In this document: positions 10,589-20,842 of the stretch, piece by piece
Position numbering within the stretch: the stretch's first letter is position 1
How the letters are laid out: every line of letters starts with the position of its first letter
Source of the DNA: Propionivibrio dicarboxylicus
Lineage (GTDB): Bacteria; Pseudomonadota; Gammaproteobacteria; Burkholderiales; Rhodocyclaceae
Assembly: GCA_945902805.1 (NCBI GenBank)
Contig: CAMDMZ010000002.1
Coordinates: forward strand, 102,433-166,432
Length of the DNA stretch: 64,000 nucleotides
Direction: 5' to 3'
The notes under the pieces: model-generated
Told to the model about the DNA's origin: nothing
Databases searched by the model: none
The model's input: only the letters and a program-made list of their open reading frames with translations
Made by a program: the position numbers and the translations under genes

Positions 10589-13500
10589 GTGACTGCAGCA
10601 TCAGCAAACATTTCACCGCGCGTGACCGACGGTGACAATCTGGACGTCGATACGCGTGTTGTAGCGAACGTCCTTGCCTTGCTCTGGACCTGGCGCCCAC
10701 GGACGGCGGTGTTTGAACTGCTTCGTCTGTTGGGCATCAAGTCGAATGCTAACGGCAAAGGCTTCACTCAGGATCAGGTCAAGGACGCCATTCAGACTCT
10801 GTGCAAAGCAGGGATGGCGAGCGAACATCAAGTGCGCTTGGGCTATTTTCGTCTGACGGACGCTTACCGCAGCCGCATTTACGCCGAGCTGCTGGACGCC
10901 TATCCATTGCCCGCGCTGCGGACGGCCTTGCAGGCACATTCGGGTTTGCATCGCGAAGAAGTTCGTTACCACTGGCCCTTGTATGACCTGGCGGCCACCA
11001 TCGCGCTATTCCGGCTGGAGCTGTTTGGCGGCATGGATGCTGTGGAATTGAACCGTTGGCAGCAAGCCATCGGGCGCCGTTTCGACTGGGCTTCGGTATT
11101 CGACGAAGCCTGTTTCAGTGGCGAATTTGATGGTCGCCTGGTTACCCGGATCAATCCCGCATGGCGCTGGGAGATTGCCTTCAATGCCAGCAAGGTGGTT
11201 TGTGCCGACTGGAAGACCGATTACCTGCCGATCATGCAATGGGCACTGGAGGCCGCATCCGATCCGGCGAACTCGCTGGCAGCCGGCATGCCGGCGCATT
11301 TGCGTCACCAGTTGGCCGAGATTCTGTTGCACAGCGGAGAGTCGGAACGCATGCTTGGGCTGCTGGCCGGGGATGAAACCGGTCCTGCGGCCGGTATGCG
11401 CGCCGCATTGTTGATTCAGCAGGGACAATGGGCGGAAGGACAACTGGCCTTCGAGTCTGCGCTGAAGAAACAACAGTCCGAAATTGGAGCCAAGAAGCGG
11501 GTTTTTCCGGATACGCTGAGCTGGTATTACCCGCTGGCTTTATTTGCCCAACAGACCCCGGCGGCGATCGAGAAGGCGCGCAAGTTCTGCATCGGCGAAT
11601 CCGGCTCGCGCACACCCTCACCGTTTGCTGGCTGGGGCATGTGGGCGCATGCGGCGGCAGCGCGGCTTGGTGAGGCGGAACTGAACGGCGATATGGCTGA
11701 CTTTGCCGCCGGTGTCGGCCACAGTCTGAATATTGATACCCTCTGGTCCTTGCTCCTGCGCGCCTGGATGGCGGCCGAATTGCCGCTGACGCAAGCTGGC
11801 AGCAAGGCGCGCACTTTGCACGACGAGACGGTGACTCAATTGCGCCGACGCTTGCGTGCCTGTGGCTTTACCTGGCTGGAAGAGCAAGCGGCGGCGGCTC
11901 ATTCCGTCCTGACGGGTGAGGAAGTCCAGGTGCCTTTCTTTGCTACGGGTGGACAGGAAGCGTGGCAGACCGTGCTGGCGTCGCTACTGGCACTCGGCGA
12001 CGGCGATGGCGCTAAGGCGAGTGTCAGCACAGGTGGCGAGACGCGGTTGCTTTGGGAACTGACACTGGGCAAAAACGGTAGCGTGGAGAAGATCGAGCCG
12101 CTGGAGCAAAAACGGGTGACGCGTGGCTGGAGCAAGCCAAAAGCCGTGAGTCTGGCCAAGCTTTCGGGCAATCAGACCCTGGCGGCGCACGATGCCAAGG
12201 TGGCGCGTGCGATTCGTCCTGACCGTCATCATGCGCGGCGCTTCACGCTGGATCGGGCGATGGCCATCCTGGCGCTGATCGGGCATCCCGGCGTGGTGCT
12301 GGCGGATATGCCGGACATCACTGTGGATGTCGTCGAGGGCACGCCGCAGATCGAGACCTTGCGCGAAAACACCAAGGACGGTGAGCGTTTCGTCCTGCGG
12401 GTCAGCCCCTCGCCGCATGCCGATCCGTCGAACTCCGATGACTGGCGCTATTACATGGATGAAGCGCAGCGCCGCGAAGCCGAGGCGCTACGTTATATCC
12501 ACGTTCAGCAGGACTCGGCACAGCGGATTCGGGTGACGCATCTAACCCCGGCGCAGCGCCGTGCAGCGCAGTTGGTCTCGGGTCGTTTCAGTGTACCGGT
12601 GAGTGCGCAAAACGACCTGCAGGAAGCTCTGCGCGCCCTAGCCGGACACTTCAATATCCATTCCGACGATGCCGCCGGGGCACGTCAGGTGCCGAGTGAA
12701 TCACGCCTGCGCGCGGAACTGGCACCGGCGGGTGATGGCTTGCTGCTGCGCCTGGTTGTCGCGCCGTTGGGCGAGCAGGGGCCGCGCCTGATGCCCGGCC
12801 ACGGTCGTGGGCGCGTGATGGCGGCGTTTGGTGGCGAGAGTGTCGGCACCGAGCGCGATCTGCCGCTGGAGCAGCAGCACCTTGACGAAGTCTTGGCGAC
12901 CTTGAGTTTTCTCGATCCTCCCGCCTCCGGCGATACGGTCTGCGAATGGACCGTCGACGAACCGGAACTGGCGCTGGCCATGGTTGAGGCCTTGCCCAAG
13001 CTTGCGGCGGTCGCCTCGGTGGATTGGCCGCGTGGCAAGGCGGTGCGGGTGACGACCATCGATCTGCAGCATGTCACGATGACGGTGAAAAGCCAGCATG
13101 ACTGGTTCCGCATCGATGGCCGTGCGGAATTGGATGAAGGCCGGGTGTACGAACTGCAGGCTTTGCTTGCGGCAGCGGCCGGCAAGAGTCGCTTTGTGGC
13201 TCTCGGTGAGGGCGCTTACCTCGCCCTGTCGAAATCCCTGCGTGAAAAATTGCAGGCGCTGGCGGCCGTGGCGGAAGCGGACAAGGACGGCTTGCGTGCC
13301 TCGGCGATGTCGGCGCCTTGGCTGGATGAAGTGCTGGAGGACGTGATCGTTGAATTCGACGTCAAATTCCAGGAACGTCTCGACCGTTTGCGTTCGGCGC
13401 AAAACGTGACACCAAAGATCCCCGGTGGTTTGCAGGCGGAATTACGCGCCTATCAGGAAGATGGATTCGTCTGGGCGACGCGTTTGGCCGCAGCCGGATT

Positions 13501-14815
13501 CGGCGCGTGCCTTGCCGACGACATGGGCCTGGGGAAAACCTTGCAGGCGCTGGCGGTGCTGATCGAGCGCGCGCCAGGCGGCCCGGCGCTGGTGGTGGCG
13601 CCGACTTCGGTGTGCGGCAATTGGCTAACCGAGGCGGCCCGTTTTGCGCCCGGGCTGAATTTCCGGATTTACGGTGAAGGCGAGCGTGAAGGCGTGATCG
13701 CGGCGACGGCGCCGGGCGATGTGCTGATCGTCTCCTACACGCTAATGCAGCAGGCCGGCGAGGAGTTTGCGGCGCATCCCTGGCACACGCTGGTAGCGGA
13801 TGAAGCGCAGGCGGTGAAGAATGCGACGGCCAAGCGCAGCCAGGCGCTGTTCGACATCCCGGCGGATTTCCGCATCGCATTGTCCGGCACGCCAGTGGAA
13901 AACCGCTTGGCGGAACTCTGGTCGATCATGCGTTTCTGCAATCCGGGTCTGCTGGGGACGCTGGCGCGCTTCACGGAACGCTTTGGCAATCCGATCGAAC
14001 GCAACCGCGATCGCGATGCGCAACGCTTGTTGCGGCGACTGGTCGCGCCGTTCATCTTGCGCCGGACCAAGACGCAAGTGCTGGACGACTTGCCACCGCG
14101 CACCGAGTTGATCCTGTCGGTGGTGCCAGAGCCGGACGAGGCCGCGCATTACGAAGCACTGCGGCGTCATCTGGTGACCGAAGCCGAAGTTCTGGCAGGG
14201 GAAAAATCGGGCCAGGCGCGCATGCACATCCTTGCCCAGTTGATGAAGCTGCGCCGTGCCGCCTGCGATCCGCGCCTGACGACGCCGGATCTGGGTTACG
14301 TCGGCGCCAAGGTGCGTGCCTTTGCCGAACTGGCTGCGGAACTCGTGGCCAACGGCCACAAGGCGCTGGTGTTCAGCCAGTTCGTCGATTTTCTCAAGTT
14401 GCTGCGCGAGCCGCTCGATCAGGCGGGGATTTCATATCAATATCTCGATGGCTCGACGCCGCCGCCGGAACGAACCAAACGCGTCGCCGCGTTCCAGGCC
14501 GGAGCAGGCGATCTGTTCCTGATCAGTCTCAAGGCCGGTGGTTTCGGCCTCAACCTGACAGCCGCTGACTACGTCGTGATCACCGATCCGTGGTGGAATC
14601 CGGCGGCCGAAGACCAGGCCATGGGCCGTGCCCATCGCATAGGCCAGTTGCGACCGGTAACGGTGTATCGGCTGGTCAGCAAGGGCACGCTGGAAGAACG
14701 CATCATCGAACTACATCATGACAAACGTGCGTTGGCCGAGGGCGTGCTGGCGGAGGGCGAAGAGGGCGCCGCCTTGCCGTCGACCGACGAACTGATTGCC
14801 TTGATGCGCGGTTGA
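10589..14815 (+). CDS. SNF2/RapA-type DEAD/DEAH-box helicase
   Basis: A 1408-residue protein. Residues 1 to about 930 form a long alpha-rich N-terminal region without a domain I can name, containing the RDLPLEQQHLDEVL area that often precedes SNF2 cores in this family. The C-terminal 450 residues are a SNF2 ATPase. Walker A is DDMGLGKT (977-984), the Walker B box is DEAQ rather than DEAH (from residue 1071), motif III is LSGTPVENRLAELWS, and motifs V-VI are LISLKAGGFGLNLTAADYV and DQAMGRAHRIGQ. It probably remodels DNA-protein complexes using ATP, but the partner is unknown. The GTG start at 10589 follows a GGGGAT site. The stop shares a base with the next ATG (TGATG), coupling it to the ligase. 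Confidence 0.93.
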   Translation: MTAASANISPRVTDGDNLDVDTRVVANVLALLWTWRPRTAVFELLRLLGIKSNANGKGFTQDQVKDAIQTLCKAGMASEHQVRLGYFRLTDAYRSRIYAELLDAYPLPALRTALQAHSGLHREEVRYHWPLYDLAATIALFRLELFGGMDAVELNRWQQAIGRRFDWASVFDEACFSGEFDGRLVTRINPAWRWEIAFNASKVVCADWKTDYLPIMQWALEAASDPANSLAAGMPAHLRHQLAEILLHSGESERMLGLLAGDETGPAAGMRAALLIQQGQWAEGQLAFESALKKQQSEIGAKKRVFPDTLSWYYPLALFAQQTPAAIEKARKFCIGESGSRTPSPFAGWGMWAHAAAARLGEAELNGDMADFAAGVGHSLNIDTLWSLLLRAWMAAELPLTQAGSKARTLHDETVTQLRRRLRACGFTWLEEQAAAAHSVLTGEEVQVPFFATGGQEAWQTVLASLLALGDGDGAKASVSTGGETRLLWELTLGKNGSVEKIEPLEQKRVTRGWSKPKAVSLAKLSGNQTLAAHDAKVARAIRPDRHHARRFTLDRAMAILALIGHPGVVLADMPDITVDVVEGTPQIETLRENTKDGERFVLRVSPSPHADPSNSDDWRYYMDEAQRREAEALRYIHVQQDSAQRIRVTHLTPAQRRAAQLVSGRFSVPVSAQNDLQEALRALAGHFNIHSDDAAGARQVPSESRLRAELAPAGDGLLLRLVVAPLGEQGPRLMPGHGRGRVMAAFGGESVGTERDLPLEQQHLDEVLATLSFLDPPASGDTVCEWTVDEPELALAMVEALPKLAAVASVDWPRGKAVRVTTIDLQHVTMTVKSQHDWFRIDGRAELDEGRVYELQALLAAAAGKSRFVALGEGAYLALSKSLREKLQALAAVAEADKDGLRASAMSAPWLDEVLEDVIVEFDVKFQERLDRLRSAQNVTPKIPGGLQAELRAYQEDGFVWATRLAAAGFGACLADDMGLGKTLQALAVLIERAPGGPALVVAPTSVCGNWLTEAARFAPGLNFRIYGEGEREGVIAATAPGDVLIVSYTLMQQAGEEFAAHPWHTLVADEAQAVKNATAKRSQALFDIPADFRIALSGTPVENRLAELWSIMRFCNPGLLGTLARFTERFGNPIERNRDRDAQRLLRRLVAPFILRRTKTQVLDDLPPRTELILSVVPEPDEAAHYEALRRHLVTEAEVLAGEKSGQARMHILAQLMKLRRAACDPRLTTPDLGYVGAKVRAFAELAAELVANGHKALVFSQFVDFLKLLREPLDQAGISYQYLDGSTPPPERTKRVAAFQAGAGDLFLISLKAGGFGLNLTAADYVVITDPWWNPAAEDQAMGRAHRIGQLRPVTVYRLVSKGTLEERIIELHHDKRALAEGVLAEGEEGAALPSTDELIALMRG

Positions 14816-15669
14816 TGAGCGTGAAAAAGTCGGTGCTGGCGGGACGGCGGTGGTTTGTGGCGCTGCTCTTTTTCACCTTGCAGGCGATTGCTGCAGAATC
14901 GCCGGCACTCCTGTTGGCGGAAACCTATCGTGGCGGAGTTGATCTGTCGCAATATCTGGTCAGCGAGAAGTTCGATGGCGTGCGGGCCTATTGGGACGGC
15001 CAGCGGCTATGGACGCGTGCCGGTAATCCGATCAATCCGCCGGCGTGGTTCACCGCCGGGTTCCCAGCACAAGCACTCGATGGTGAATTGTGGATGGGGC
15101 GTGGTCGATTCGAGCAGACCTCGGCGGCTATTCGTCGTGAGATCGCCGATGACGTGGAATGGCGGCAGATCCGTTATCAGCTCTTCGAGCTTCCCGAGGT
15201 GTCGGGAACGTTTGCCGAGCGTGCGCAGCGGATACGTGATCTGGTGGCCCAGGCAGGCGTTCCATGGTTGTTGGCGGTGGAGCAGTTCACGCTTGTCGAT
15301 CGGCCAGCGCTGACCAAACGGCTGCATGAAGTGGTCAAGGCCGGCGGCGAAGGCTTGATGCTGCATCGCGCCAATGCTCCCTATCTCACCGGCCGCAACG
15401 ATGCGCTGCTGAAGGTCAAGCTGTGGCACGACGCCGAGGCGACAGTCATCGCGCATTTGCCCGGCAAGGGGCGCAACGCGGGCGTTCTTGGTGCGCTACG
15501 GGTCACGTCTCCCGATGGCCGCGAGTTTTCGCTGGGAACGGGATTTTCCGATGCCCAGCGTCGCGACCCGCCGCCAGTGGGTAGCATCGTCACCTATCGC
15601 TATCGCGAGCTGACCTCCAAAGGCCAACCCCGATTTGCTCGGTTCTGGCGGGTACGGCCAGCGGAGTAG
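14815..15669 (+). CDS. exported ATP-dependent DNA ligase (LigE-like)
   Basis: A 284-residue minimal ligase. The nucleotidyl-transferase motif I is SEKFDGVRAYWDG with adenylated Lys52. Later motifs include ALDGELWMGRGRFEQ, GEGLMLHRANAPYLTGRNDALLKVKLW (motifs IV-V) and the OB-fold end. A Sec signal peptide is visible: a basic n-region KKSVLAGRR, a hydrophobic core WFVALLFFTLQAIA and an AxA-like site before ESP, so it should act in the periplasm. Such Lig E enzymes are known in Neisseria and Haemophilus. The n-region is encoded by a copy of the dispersed repeat. I chose ATG 14815, which overlaps the helicase stop; a TTG at 14812 is also in frame. Confidence 0.9.
   Translation: MSVKKSVLAGRRWFVALLFFTLQAIAAESPALLLAETYRGGVDLSQYLVSEKFDGVRAYWDGQRLWTRAGNPINPPAWFTAGFPAQALDGELWMGRGRFEQTSAAIRREIADDVEWRQIRYQLFELPEVSGTFAERAQRIRDLVAQAGVPWLLAVEQFTLVDRPALTKRLHEVVKAGGEGLMLHRANAPYLTGRNDALLKVKLWHDAEATVIAHLPGKGRNAGVLGALRVTSPDGREFSLGTGFSDAQRRDPPPVGSIVTYRYRELTSKGQPRFARFWRVRPAE
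14824..14850 (+). repeat. dispersed 27-bp repeat, copy 2 (encodes ligase signal-peptide n-region)
   Basis: Full-length copy of the commonest form: five A residues, GTCGGTGCTGGCGGGACGG, then CGG. It starts 9 nt after the helicase stop and is read in frame as KKSVLAGRR at the beginning of the exported ligase. Confidence 0.92.
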
Positions 15670-16069
15670 GGGCTTTTGAGATGGGTCGAACCAGCTTGAA
15701 ACCTCTGTTCGGGTTGATGGTGACCAAAATCGAACCATCGAAGCCCTGAATGTCTCTCACGCTGTATGGTCGATGCGGGAGCCGTTCGACGTCACCCCTT
15801 CGCCGTTCACCCCGCCATTCAGCGCGTCCGCGCCTTCACTGCATGGCGTAAGGGGGCTTCGCTCCGCTGGCGCTTCGCTGTCAGGGTCGCCAGTTGCAGC
15901 AAACCCGAACCCCTGCGCGTTCGCCTTCATCGACCTTGCATAACTCTTTTGTTCTTCCCCGGAGATTGTCGGACAATAGCGGCTTTCATCGAATGTCTGT
16001 TCGACGCGCACACCGAAACCACCGAATCGCCAGATTGCCCAACAAGAAAACAAAGGGAGTGCTGTACTG
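15670..16069 (+). other. 400-bp gene-free block at the left edge of the restriction-modification island
   Basis: No convincing gene, tRNA or strong terminator is visible. Overlapping frames are open on both strands (for example minus 15757-16077), but neither resembles a family I recognise and neither has a good ribosome site. The segment contains the short near-repeats GGCTTCGCTCCGCTGG and CGCTTCGCTGTCAGG. It joins core genes to the broken DUF262 gene and probably contains an old insertion boundary plus the promoter of the island. Confidence 0.45.
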
Positions 16070-16384
16070 ATGGCCAAGACGACCTTCTACACCAATCCGG
16101 TGTTGCTCCAGACGCTGCTCAATACGTGCGAGGACGGCAAGCTGCAACTGCCAGACTTCCAGCGCAGTTGGGTCTGGAAAGAAGAACGCATCATGAGCCT
16201 CATCGCCTCGGTGTCGCGGGGATTCCCGATGGGCGCGCTGATGTCGCTCAAATCGAAGATCGACACGGGGGTGGTCTTCGCCTACCGCCCCATTGAGGGC
16301 GCACCGGTTGCGGCACAGACGAAACCCGAACAACTGCTGCTCGACGGCCATCCCCGCTGCAATGGCCCACGACAGTGGCCTTGA
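16070..16384 (+). pseudogene. truncated DUF262 (GmrSD-N-like) gene
   Basis: The first 90 or so residues match the N-terminus of DUF262 proteins, which are often restriction-type nucleases (GmrS/BrxU-like). LPDFQRSWVWKEERIMSLI corresponds to the conserved hPxhQRxhVW start, and the frame reaches QLLLDGH. Intact proteins continue as LLDGQQRLTSL, the nucleotide-hydrolysis motif. Here the sequence departs right after LLDG, runs through an unrelated PRCNGPRQWP tail and stops. The remaining several hundred residues are absent, so this is a remnant. It starts with ATG after an AAGGGAGTG ribosome site and lies 21 nt before hsdM, so it may still serve as a leader ORF. Confidence 0.8.
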
Positions 16385-16405
16385 ACTCATCGAGACTGAC
16401 TGACC

Positions 16406-18024
16406 ATGCAATGGATTGCACCCTCTGAAAAAGACGCTGCCTCAACCTCACTCGAAATGCGCCTGTGGGATGCCGCCGACCAGTTCCGTGCCAACTCCGG
16501 CCTCAAGGCGCAGGAATACTCCGGACCCATTCTCGGCCTGATCTTCTTGCGCTTTGCCGAAGTCCGCTTCGCCATCCAGCGCAGCAAGCTCGAAGGCGCC
16601 AGCGCGTCATCCAGGCGTGGTAGCCGGGTCGATGAACCCGCTGCCTACCACGCCGAAGGCATCCTCTACCTCAGCCCCGGGGCGCGCTTCGACTACCTGC
16701 TGACACTGCCCGAGGTAGCCGACATCGGCGCCAAGGTCAATGCAGCGATGCGCGAGATCGAGAAGCACAACCCGCAACTCGCCGGCGTGCTTCCCAAGAC
16801 CTACAACCTCTTCACCAGCACCCTGCTCAAGGAACTACTCAAGAAGGTGTCCGAGATACCGGCTACGCTCGACTACGACGCCTTCGGCCGCATCTACGAA
16901 TACTTTCTCGGCGCCTTCGCCATGACCGAAGGCCAGGGTGGCGGCGAGTTCTACACACCCTCCAGCATCGTCAAGCTGCTGACCGAGATCATCGAACCCT
17001 TCCACGGTCGCATCCTCGATCCGGCCTGCGGCTCTGGCGGAATGTTCGTGCAGTCGGCACGCTTCGTCGCCGAGCACCAGAAGAACCCCGCTGCCGAACT
17101 TGCCATCTGCGGTGTCGAGAAGACCGACGAAACCGGCCGCCTGTGCCGCCTCAACCTTGCCGTGCATGGGCTGGAGGGCGACATCAAGCACGGCGGCAAC
17201 ATCAACAGCTACTACGACGACCCGCACAACGCCACCGGCCAGTTCGACTTCGTCCTCGCCAATCCGCCCTTCAACGTCAATGCGGTGGACAAGGAACGAC
17301 TCAAGGACATGGTCGGCGCCGGTCGCCGTTTCCCCTTCGGCCTGCCGCGCACCGACAACGCCAACTACCTGTGGATTCAGCTCTTCCACTCGGCGCTCAA
17401 CGCCACCGGCCGCGCCGGCTTCGTCATGGCCAACTCGGCTTCCGATGCCCGATCCAGCGAGCAGGAACTGCGGCAGAAGCTGATCGAAGCGCGGGCGGTG
17501 GATGTCATGGTCGCCGTCGGCCCGAACATGTTCTACACCGTCACGCTGCCCTGCACGCTGTGGTTCTTAGACAAGGGCAAGGCGAAGACGAAGCGTGCCG
17601 ACACCGTGCTCTTCATCGACGCCCGCCACATCTACCGGCAGGTCGATCGCGCCCACCGCGACTGGACACCGGTGCAAATCGGCTTCATCGCCAACCTCGT
17701 GCGCCTCTATCGCGGCGAGGCACTCGAAGCCCCGAAAGTCGGCGCTGGCGAGACGGCGGCAAAGCTCGTCGAAGTCTTTGGTGACACACCGGCCTATCGT
17801 GATGTGCCCGGTTTGTGTAAGGCCGCGACGCTGGCCGAGATTGAAGCCCAAGGCTGGTCGATCAACCCCGGCCGCTACGTTGGCGTCGCGCCGGGCGAAG
17901 AGGTCAGCGACGAGGATTTCAAGGAACAGCTCGAAACATTGAATGAGGAACTGGAATCACTGAACGCGCAAGCGCGGGAACTGGAACAGACCATCGCCGC
18001 GAATGTGGCGGAGATTCTGGAGGC

Positions 18025-18028
<4 letters not shown>
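16406..18028 (+). CDS. hsdM: type I restriction-modification system DNA methyltransferase (M) subunit
   Basis: A 540-residue N6-adenine methyltransferase subunit. The N-terminal helical HsdM_N region (about 10-150) begins [38 protein letters not shown]. AdoMet motif I is [10 protein letters not shown] (Asp205) and catalytic motif IV is NPPF (from Asn286). The C-terminal coiled coil (about 495-540) contacts HsdS. It forms an M2S methylase and, with HsdR, an R2M2S nuclease. All key motifs are intact. The stop overlaps the hsdS ATG by 4 nt. A stretch at 17734-17759 encoding KVGAGETA matches the dispersed repeat. Confidence 0.96.
17734..17759 (+). repeat. dispersed 27-bp repeat, degenerate copy inside hsdM
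   Basis: Reads GAAAGTCGGCGCTGGCGAGA followed by CGGCGG. It differs from the commonest form at about three positions and is read in frame as KVGAGETA, near the end of the methyltransferase core. Confidence 0.6.
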
Positions 18029-19212
<1,184 letters not shown>

Positions 19213-19215
19213 ACC

Positions 19216-19371
19216 ATGAACGCCCACGCCTACTCCGAAGATCAAGCCATCGAGCTGCCCGCCATCGGGCTGTTTGCTAGACCCGTGGTTTCATTTGAGT
19301 CGTTGCCGGCGCTGCTCCGCAAGCGTATGTTTTTACGACACTTCTTATTTGAGTGGAAAACGTCCGAATGA
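19216..19371 (+). pseudogene. 5' fragment of a second hsdR gene
   Basis: The frame from ATG 19216 begins MNAHAYSEDQAIELPAIGLFA. This parallels the N-terminus of the intact hsdR 1.6 kb downstream ([21 protein letters not shown]). After GLFA the similarity ends, and 30 unrelated residues lead to a stop at 19369-19371. The two starts are similar but not identical, so this is the remnant of a related hsdR that was displaced, not a fresh duplication. It begins 3 nt after the hsdS stop, where hsdR would be expected. Its stop overlaps the ATG of the next gene (ATGA at 19368-19371). Confidence 0.85.
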
Positions 19372-20825
19372 AAAACTGGGTGAGCAAGACGCTGAATTTG
19401 CTGGCTGCCAGCCTTGAACCGCCAAAACACGAGTTGAACGAACTCGACTGGAAAGCAGCACTGTCACCAGACAAGAAACGGCTGACGGAGCATTTGTCCG
19501 CGCTTGCCAATCAGCCCGGCGGTGGCAATCTGGTATTCGGAGTGGATGCCAGCGGCACCCCTGTTGGCATCGATGAAGAAACGGTCGAGAAAACGATCAT
19601 TCAACTGGCCAATCTCGGCAGGGCCGGGCTTGAACCACCGCTCGCTTTGGATCACGCGGTGGAGGAGTTCAATGGCGTCCGGCTGCTGTTCGTTCATGTA
19701 CCTGAATCCACAGTGAAGCCTGTTCACCTTCGAGGCAAAAGCCTTGACGAGGCGTTTATTCGCTCGGGGGGCACGACGCGCAAGGCATCGCGGCAAGAAA
19801 TCGGGACGCTGATGCTGAATAGCCGCACACCACGCTGGGAGGAATTGCACGCTTCCGTGTTGCTGATCGACGCAGCGCTTGCCGCCAGCCTGAACGTCGA
19901 GTCGATTTGCGCAATGCTGGAACGTCCGCTGGCGACTTCGCCCGAAGAAATGCTGACATGGATGGCTGCAGAACGATTCATCGTTCGCGATGCGGCTGGC
20001 GGCGGCTATATCACCAATCTTGGCGCCATTGCGGCAGCACGCAAACTGGCTGACTTCCCGGACCTTAGCCGCAAGGCGGCGCGCGTGGTGGTTTACGACG
20101 GACTAAACAAGGCAACGACCAAGCTGGAGCAGGAGGGAACCAAGGGCTACGCGATCAGCTTCCAGGGGCTTCTGCAATTCGTGATGTCCCTGCTGCCACA
20201 AAGCGAGATCGTCGAGCAGGCATTGCGGAAGAAGCGAACCGTTTATCCCGAAATTGCGCTTCGTGAAATCATCGCCAATGCGCTCATCCATCAGGATTTC
20301 TCGGTGACCGGGGCGGGGCCACTAATCGAAATTTTCGACGACCGAATCGAGGTGTCGAACCCCGGCGGCCTACTGCCTTCAAAGCAACTCGACCGGCTGA
20401 TTGGCACCCAGCCGGAATCGAGAAACGAGCAACTTGCAAGGGCTTTCCGGCGCTACAAAATTTGCGAGGAGCGCGGCTCCGGTTTGCTAAAAGCTGGCTT
20501 GGAAATCGAGCTTTATGGTTTGCCGCCGATTGAGTTTGTTGCCAGCACCAATTACTTCAAGGTGACGCTTCAAGCACCCAAGACGTTTGCCAAGATGTCG
20601 GTCCGCGAACGGCTGGAAGCCTGCTACCAGCACGCGGTTCTCAAACACTACTCGGGTAGCGCGATGACCAACACAACCCTCCGTGAGCGCTTGAAGATGC
20701 CGGAAAAACAGCGGTCAATGGTCTCTGTCCTGATTCAGGAGGCGGTCGATAAACGTCTCGTCAAGCCTGCTGATCCCGACAACAAATCCAAGAAGTTCGC
20801 GGAATACGTGCCCTTCTGGGCATAG
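19368..20825 (+). CDS. AlbA_2 (Schlafen-like) DNA-binding / ATPase-fold protein within the R-M locus
   Basis: About 485 residues. An AlbA_2/Schlafen-like domain (about 20-140) shows [23 protein letters not shown], followed by [23 protein letters not shown]-type ATP-binding module (HATPase_c_4, about 285-390) shows [31 protein letters not shown] and [12 protein letters not shown]. The C-terminus (about 405-485) looks like a winged helix. Such proteins are common companions of type I R-M loci and may act as regulators or defence accessories; the function here is not known. I prefer ATG 19368, coupled to the hsdR fragment stop. A GTG at 19353 is in frame. Confidence 0.87.
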   Translation: MKNWVSKTLNLLAASLEPPKHELNELDWKAALSPDKKRLTEHLSALANQPGGGNLVFGVDASGTPVGIDEETVEKTIIQLANLGRAGLEPPLALDHAVEEFNGVRLLFVHVPESTVKPVHLRGKSLDEAFIRSGGTTRKASRQEIGTLMLNSRTPRWEELHASVLLIDAALAASLNVESICAMLERPLATSPEEMLTWMAAERFIVRDAAGGGYITNLGAIAAARKLADFPDLSRKAARVVVYDGLNKATTKLEQEGTKGYAISFQGLLQFVMSLLPQSEIVEQALRKKRTVYPEIALREIIANALIHQDFSVTGAGPLIEIFDDRIEVSNPGGLLPSKQLDRLIGTQPESRNEQLARAFRRYKICEERGSGLLKAGLEIELYGLPPIEFVASTNYFKVTLQAPKTFAKMSVRERLEACYQHAVLKHYSGSAMTNTTLRERLKMPEKQRSMVSVLIQEAVDKRLVKPADPDNKSKKFAEYVPFWA

Positions 20826-20842
20826 CGTTGGAACAGGGCCAC

